A stretch of DNA of 27,787 nt from JBFKMV01 sp041629655 (GTDB lineage: Bacteria > Acidobacteriota > Polarisedimenticolia > Polarisedimenticolales > Polarisedimenticolaceae). Where the stretch lies: contig JBFKMV010000051.1 in NCBI GenBank assembly GCA_041629655.1, positions 1 to 27,787 on the forward strand. Reading direction: 5' to 3'. The position numbers and the translations under genes were made by a program. The notes beneath the pieces were generated by a model. The model did no database searches, was not told the DNA's origin, and was given only the letters and a program-made list of their open reading frames with translations. Positions 23,731-27,787 of this stretch are shown here, one piece after another; position 1 is the first letter of the stretch, and each line of letters begins with the position of its first letter.

Positions 23731-24651
23731 TCAGACGCGGGCGCCGAGCCACTCCCCGCATGCCTCGGCAATCGGGCCGGAGAGGCGGCGCACCTTCGCC
23801 ACACCGATCCGCATCTCCTCGAACGGGGAGAACGGATCGGCCAGCAGGGCCCGGTTGAGTTCCATGCACAGCACGCGCTCGGGGTAGCGCGCCGAGTGGA
23901 CGTAACCCATCGATGCGGTGTCCAGCTTGTAGCTGACGTTGGCCGCGACCTCGATGCCGATCCCGGCGAAGCGCTCGCGGATCGCCTCGACCAGCCGCGG
24001 CGGCGCCAGCGATTCCCCGTCGCCGGTCTCGCTGATGATCTCAACCGGCGGCCGTTCCGGCCAGCGCTCGTAGACGCCGGGCTCGTAGGCCCGGCGCAGC
24101 GTGCCCACGATGTCGTCGTCGATGGCGTCGACCCGGACCGAGCGCGGGGCGCAGGAGTGGAGGATCAGCCCCAGGCCGCCGCGGGCGACGACCCGCTCGT
24201 AGGCCGCGACGGCGACCTCGGTGTAGGCGTCGAACAGCCGCCGCAGCAGGGCCACGTCCGCGGCGTCGGTGATGTACTGCGGCCGCAGCGGCGTCAGCGC
24301 CGGCGAGCCGGCACCCGGATCCGCCACGCGGTTGCAGTCGATGAACGTGCGCGGGATCAGCGCGCGCACGACCAGCACCGTGAGCCGCCGCGACGCCTCG
24401 CTTGCCGCGAGGCGCCGGGCGATCTCCGCCGCGCACTCCGGGGCGCCGACGTCGGTGTTGACGAAGAAGAACTGCTCGAGCCGCTCCGGAAGCCGGCTGG
24501 TCAACCGGGAGCGGATCGCGTCGTAGTCCCGCCGCCGCGTCGCCCCGTGGGGGATCTCGATCAACAGGTCCGGCGGCGCGTCCGCTGCCGCGCCGGCACC
24601 CGGAAACACCGTCACCTCACAGACGTCGTCGATCGAGCGCGGCTCCGCCAT
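23731..24651 (-). CDS. N-formylglutamate amidohydrolase-family protein
   Basis: 306 residues. Family motifs are EIPHGA near residue 33, FIDCNR near 104, and ILHSCAPRS near 163, the last two contributing to the metal site in this superfamily. The founding enzyme (HutG type) hydrolyses N-formylglutamate in histidine breakdown. No other hut gene is present, so the true substrate may be another N-acyl amino acid or a peptidoglycan-like amide. No signal peptide. The C-terminal ~95 residues have a degenerate copy at 19505-19210. The start lies about 100 bp from the receptor gene stop, on the same strand but with a strong hairpin between them, so it is probably transcribed separately. Confidence 0.88.
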   Translation of the reverse strand: MAEPRSIDDVCEVTVFPGAGAAADAPPDLLIEIPHGATRRRDYDAIRSRLTSRLPERLEQFFFVNTDVGAPECAAEIARRLAASEASRRLTVLVVRALIPRTFIDCNRVADPGAGSPALTPLRPQYITDAADVALLRRLFDAYTEVAVAAYERVVARGGLGLILHSCAPRSVRVDAIDDDIVGTLRRAYEPGVYERWPERPPVEIISETGDGESLAPPRLVEAIRERFAGIGIEVAANVSYKLDTASMGYVHSARYPERVLCMELNRALLADPFSPFEEMRIGVAKVRRLSGPIAEACGEWLGARV

Positions 24652-24695
24652 CGGGCTCCCCCTCCCGCGCCGGGGATTCTAGCCTCCCGCGGGCC

Positions 24696-24752
24696 ACCGA
24701 TCGAGACGGGCGCGGCGGGCGGCTTCCGGGCGCCGCCCGCCGGTCGATCGGT
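24696..24752 (-). terminator. Nested hairpin immediately after the TonB-receptor stop codon
   Basis: The outer arms ACCGATCGA (24696-24704) and TCGATCGGT (24744-24752) enclose inner arms CGGCGGGCGGC (24713-24723) and GCCGCCCGCCG (24732-24742) with an 8-nt loop. Both are perfect. The structure begins at the base next to the stop codon of the receptor gene. There is no U-run, so it may act with Rho or protect the 3' end of the mRNA. Confidence 0.65.
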
Positions 24753-27512
24753 TTACGGGATCACGAACGACAGCCGGGTGTAGTAGTACCCGCCGTTGAA
24801 CCCGAACGGCGCCGTGCGCCGCGGGTACTGGAAGATGCCGTTGAACGAGATCTCGTCACGCTGCTTGTCCGGGAACTCGTCGAAGATGTTGCTGGCGCCG
24901 ACGGTCCAGCGGACGCCGTTGTTGAACCGATAGCTCAGGTCGAGGTCGGTCAGCCACTTGCCGGTGAAGGTCTGGTCGATCGATGGGTCCGACGCGCTTT
25001 CCGCGGTCGTCACCGCGCCGAACTTGTTGAACCGCGTCAGTGCCGTAAACGGGCCCTTGGCGTACTTGGCCGAGACCGTGTAGTGCTCCCGCGGCTGCCC
25101 GCGCTCCACGAAGGTGCGCTCGGTGCGGTTGAACAGCGTCTCGCCCAGCCCGGCCAGCGGGGCCGGGGTGCGGACGCTGCCGACCACCTGGGTGTCGTTC
25201 CAGGCGCCCGCGCCGGTCAGGCTGATCCGCTGGTCGTCCCCGAAGCCGCGCGTCCAGGCCACGACGATCTCCGCGCCCTCGGTCTCGGTGTCGATCGCGT
25301 TGGTGAAGAACTGCGCGGCGTTGACGCCGAACGGGTCGAGGATGTCGGCGAGCTCCTGGCTGTCCGCGGCGCGGAACTGACCCGAGATCACGATCCGGTC
25401 GTCGATGTCGATCTTGAACACGTCGGCCGTGATCAACAGATTCGGCATCGGCTTGGCCGTGAAGCCGGCGCCGTAGTTGACCGAGGTCTCCTCCTTCAGC
25501 GGCTCGGCGCCCAGCGCATTGGCGACGGGGCTGCCGATCCGGAAGGTGCCGACCTCGAGCGGCGTGGTCACGCCGCCGATCAGCACGAACTGCGTGCTGA
25601 TGTTGTTGAAGTTCGACTGGTGCAGCGACGGCGCGCGGAAGCCGGTGCTGGCGGACCCGCGCAGCGCGAACTCCTCGGTGAAGGCGTAACGGCCGGTCAG
25701 CTTGCCGACCAGCTTGCTGCCGAAGTCGCTGTAATCCTCGAACCGCGCCGCCACCCCGAACAGGAAATCCTCGGACGGGTTCATCTCGATGTCGCCGTAG
25801 ATCGCGATGTTGTCGCGCGACTTGTCGACCTGGTTGGCCGGCTGGAAGCCGGGGAAGACCTGGATGCCCGCCGGCGCGCGCCCGCCGAACTGGTCGGCGA
25901 AGCACGGGAAGGCGTCCATGTCGTCGGCGCAGCCGTCGATGTACGACTCGGGCTGGCCGGCCTCGATCTCGTACTCGTCCTTGCGGAACTCGAGACCCAC
26001 GGCGACCGCGGTCGGCTTGGCCAGGCCCCAGTCCACGGCCGTGTAGAGGTCGGCGGTGAACGTCGTCTGCCCGAAGCTCAACGTGCCGGCGTCGGCCATG
26101 GTCGGGCTGAGCGTGCCGAGCGAGGTGTTGGCGGAGTTCGAGATGATGAACTCGAACTCGTTCATCCCGGTCGTCACGTTGGCGTCGAGGGTCCAGTCCT
26201 CGCCGACGGTGGTGCGCGCGCCGGCCGAGAAGGAGTAGTCGTTGACGCGCGTGTTGATCCGCGGCAGGAACCCGGCGGGGTGGATCAGCACGTTGGTGCG
26301 GCTCTGGCTGGGCAGCCGGTTGAACCCGGCCGACTCGCCGTCACGATCCGAGTAGCCGCCGAAGAAGTACAGATCGAGGTTGTCCGAGACCGGGATCTCG
26401 GAGTTGAACCACACGTAGGCGTTCTCCGAGGCGGCGTCGCCGTAGCGATGGTTGAGGCGGTTGTAGGTCGCCTCCCGCGGGTCGAGCGTGCAGCTGCCGC
26501 CGCCGTCGCAGGTGCCGTCGCCGTCGCTGTCGGACAGCGCCGGCATGCCGAATTCCTGCTCGAGATAGTTGAAGATCCGCCGCGGGTCCTGCCCGGCGCG
26601 GTTGGTGAAACCGCGGTCGCGGAACTCGGCGCTGATGTTGAAGAAGCCGTCGCCGAAGATGCTCCAGCCACGGTTGACGCCGACCGTGTACGTCTCGCCG
26701 TCCTCATCGAAGTTCTGGCCGGCGCTCATGTCGACGCGGGTCGCCTCGCTGTCCGACTTGAGGATGATGTTGATCACGCCCGCGATGGCGTCCGAGCCGT
26801 ACTGCGCCGCCGCGCCGTCGCGCAGCACCTCGATCCGGTCGATCGCGCTGGGCGGGATGGCGTTGAGGTCGACGCCGGCCGTTCCGCGACCGATCGAGCC
26901 GTTGACATGGACCAGCGCACTGTTGTGACGCCGCTTGCCGTTGACCAGCACCAACGTCTGGTCGGGGCCGAGGCCGCGCAGCGTCGAGGGCCGGACGATG
27001 TCGGTTCCGTCGCTGACGGTCGAGGTCGAGAAGTTGAACGACGGAGCCAGGAACTGGATCATCCGGCTCGTCTCGGTCTGGCCGGTGTCGATCAGGTCGT
27101 CGGCCGCGACGACGTCCACCGGCACCGGCGTCTCGATGGCGGTCCGCCGCGTACGTGACCCGACGACGACGACGTTCTCGCCGAACTGGGTCAGCCGCTC
27201 GGCGACCTCGAAGTTCGCGGTGACGGTCGCACCGGCCGCTACGGTCACCGATTGTCGCCCGGAGGCGTGACCGGTCTTGGTCACCAGCAGGGTGTAGCTC
27301 CCCGGCGGCACGGTGATCGTGTACGAGCCGTCGGTGTGGGTCGTCACGCTGCGGTTGCTCTCGATCACCAGCACGGTGGCTCCGGCGAGTCCTTCACCGG
27401 TCTCCTTGGCCGTGACCGTGCCGCTGATCGTCCCCTGGGCCTGCGCGACGGTCGTCCCGGTCACCAGCAGCGTCAGCGCCATGGCCGTCAGCAGAAAGGT
27501 TTTCGATCGCAT
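24753..27512 (-). CDS. TonB-dependent receptor with N-terminal carboxypeptidase-regulatory-like domain
   Basis: 919 residues. Signal peptide ending AQAQ near residue 26, a CarboxypepD_reg-like beta domain at about 28-105 (GTISGTVTAKETGEGLAGATV), a TonB-box-like GENVVVVGSR near 111-120, the plug at about 124-240 (RPSTLRGLGPDQTLVLVNGKRR, PSAIDRIEVLRDGAAAQYGSDAIAGVINIIL), then a 22-strand-type outer membrane barrel. It imports a large ligand using TonB energy; the N-terminal domain is typical of SusC-like and acidobacterial receptors, but no SusD partner is adjacent. An extracellular-loop segment DSDGDGTCDGGGSC looks like a calcium loop with a disulfide. GGGAGGGG precedes the ATG. No TonB, ExbB or ExbD gene is in the window. 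Confidence 0.95.
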   Translation of the reverse strand: MRSKTFLLTAMALTLLVTGTTVAQAQGTISGTVTAKETGEGLAGATVLVIESNRSVTTHTDGSYTITVPPGSYTLLVTKTGHASGRQSVTVAAGATVTANFEVAERLTQFGENVVVVGSRTRRTAIETPVPVDVVAADDLIDTGQTETSRMIQFLAPSFNFSTSTVSDGTDIVRPSTLRGLGPDQTLVLVNGKRRHNSALVHVNGSIGRGTAGVDLNAIPPSAIDRIEVLRDGAAAQYGSDAIAGVINIILKSDSEATRVDMSAGQNFDEDGETYTVGVNRGWSIFGDGFFNISAEFRDRGFTNRAGQDPRRIFNYLEQEFGMPALSDSDGDGTCDGGGSCTLDPREATYNRLNHRYGDAASENAYVWFNSEIPVSDNLDLYFFGGYSDRDGESAGFNRLPSQSRTNVLIHPAGFLPRINTRVNDYSFSAGARTTVGEDWTLDANVTTGMNEFEFIISNSANTSLGTLSPTMADAGTLSFGQTTFTADLYTAVDWGLAKPTAVAVGLEFRKDEYEIEAGQPESYIDGCADDMDAFPCFADQFGGRAPAGIQVFPGFQPANQVDKSRDNIAIYGDIEMNPSEDFLFGVAARFEDYSDFGSKLVGKLTGRYAFTEEFALRGSASTGFRAPSLHQSNFNNISTQFVLIGGVTTPLEVGTFRIGSPVANALGAEPLKEETSVNYGAGFTAKPMPNLLITADVFKIDIDDRIVISGQFRAADSQELADILDPFGVNAAQFFTNAIDTETEGAEIVVAWTRGFGDDQRISLTGAGAWNDTQVVGSVRTPAPLAGLGETLFNRTERTFVERGQPREHYTVSAKYAKGPFTALTRFNKFGAVTTAESASDPSIDQTFTGKWLTDLDLSYRFNNGVRWTVGASNIFDEFPDKQRDEISFNGIFQYPRRTAPFGFNGGYYYTRLSFVIP

Positions 27513-27586
27513 GTCCCCTCCCTATCGGTTCTCGGATGATGCCCCCGGGCACAACTCTTCCCGGAGCATCGCACACGGATCTGCCG

Positions 27587-27614
27587 ACTATACCGAACTT
27601 CGGCGGAGTTCCGG
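27587..27614 (-). promoter_or_regulatory. Receptor promoter region with near-palindrome (possible operator)
   Basis: On the minus strand TATAGT (27592-27587) is a good -10 about 75 bp before the ATG at 27512. Directly upstream, GAACTTCGGCGGAGTTC (27595-27611) has perfect 5-bp arms GAACT/AGTTC and a nearly symmetric centre. No standard -35 lies at 17 bp; GGAACT at 27612-27607 could instead be an ECF-type -35. A regulator bound here would cover the promoter. Confidence 0.4.
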
Positions 27615-27700
27615 CCGCAAAATCTCCGGCCGCGTCGAGGGCCGCGAAAAGGACGGCTCCGCGGGCGATCTGCGGCCACCCTCGTGTAGCATGACGGTCG

Positions 27701-27787
27701 ATGTTCCAGAGATTCGGCAAGCTCTCGCGCACCGCGCGCCACATCGGCCGTTACCGGCAGATCGTGACGGTGCTGGTCCGGTACGGC
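27701..27787 (+). CDS. N-terminus of a probable ABC1/UbiB-family kinase-like protein (3' partial)
   Basis: Only 29 residues are in the window. They read MFQRFGKLSRTARHIGRYRQ and then IVTVLVRYG, the amphipathic basic start that commonly opens AarF/UbiB/ABC1 proteins, which act in quinone or lipid metabolism at the membrane. An alternative start at 27691 lies in another frame and gives an unrelated Arg/Pro-rich peptide. The gene is divergent from the receptor, with about 190 bp of intergenic DNA. The call rests on a short stretch and should be taken as tentative. Confidence 0.5.
   Translation, partial: MFQRFGKLSRTARHIGRYRQIVTVLVRYG

Noticed and set aside
25083..27158. Plus-strand 691-codon open frame opposite the TonB receptor.
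   Set aside because: Shadow frame; the minus-strand product has signal peptide, plug and barrel features.

Overview
The window is a strongly GC-rich stretch of bacterial chromosome. Genes are packed tightly, and many starts overlap the preceding stop as ATGA, GTGA or TTGA. A TonB-dependent receptor and a lipoprotein-type protease point to a Gram-negative (diderm) cell, and an oxygen-dependent coproporphyrinogen oxidase points to an aerobic lifestyle. The secreted proteins carry thrombospondin type 3 calcium repeats, a malectin domain, MopE-type metal-binding motifs and a shared Cys-containing C-terminal module. That style is common in Acidobacteriota and in Myxococcota/deltaproteobacterial lineages. 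I lean to Acidobacteriota, but this is inference. I see no rRNA, tRNA, CRISPR array, integrase or transposase.

Layout. (1) nt 3-1907: 3' part of a large secreted calcium-repeat/malectin protein, convergent with (2) a B12-domain-type radical SAM protein (3518-1914, minus). (3) nt 3688-9781, plus: one translationally coupled operon encoding a divergent Lgt-family membrane protein, an AMP ligase-acyl carrier-PlsC fusion, a standalone polyketide-type dehydratase, an acyl carrier protein and an HHxxxDG condensation-type acyltransferase. (4) nt 13455-9778, minus: an M48 lipoprotein protease, a 54-residue basic protein, a cysteine-less ketosynthase-like partner and a ketosynthase with its full active site. 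The two operons converge on a shared CTAG and together look like an uncharacterised type II-like polyketide or specialised-lipid pathway. (5) nt 13544-18855, plus: a YVTN-type beta-propeller, an RNase Z-like metallo-hydrolase, an M23 peptidase, a histone-deacetylase-family hydrolase and hemF. (6) nt 18933-23674: a small Cys-rich secreted protein, a degenerate 3' fragment of an amidohydrolase gene, and two large secreted proteins, the first with a G10 tract that shifts the frame inside its signal peptide. (7) nt 24651-23731: the intact N-formylglutamate amidohydrolase-family gene, of which the earlier fragment is a partial copy. (8) nt 27512-24753: a TonB-dependent receptor followed by a strong nested hairpin. 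(9) nt 27701 to the edge: the first codons of a probable ABC1/UbiB-family protein.

How the genes may work together. In the candidate lipid/polyketide locus the ligase domain would activate an acid and pass it to a carrier protein. The KS pair would extend it and the DH would dehydrate it. PlsC and the condensation-type enzyme would then attach the chain to acceptors. No ketoreductase, malonyl transferase or phosphopantetheinyl transferase gene is visible here, so these would have to come from primary metabolism or from outside the window. The two secreted-protein genes between the amidohydrolase fragment and the intact amidohydrolase look like a discrete inserted or duplicated block.
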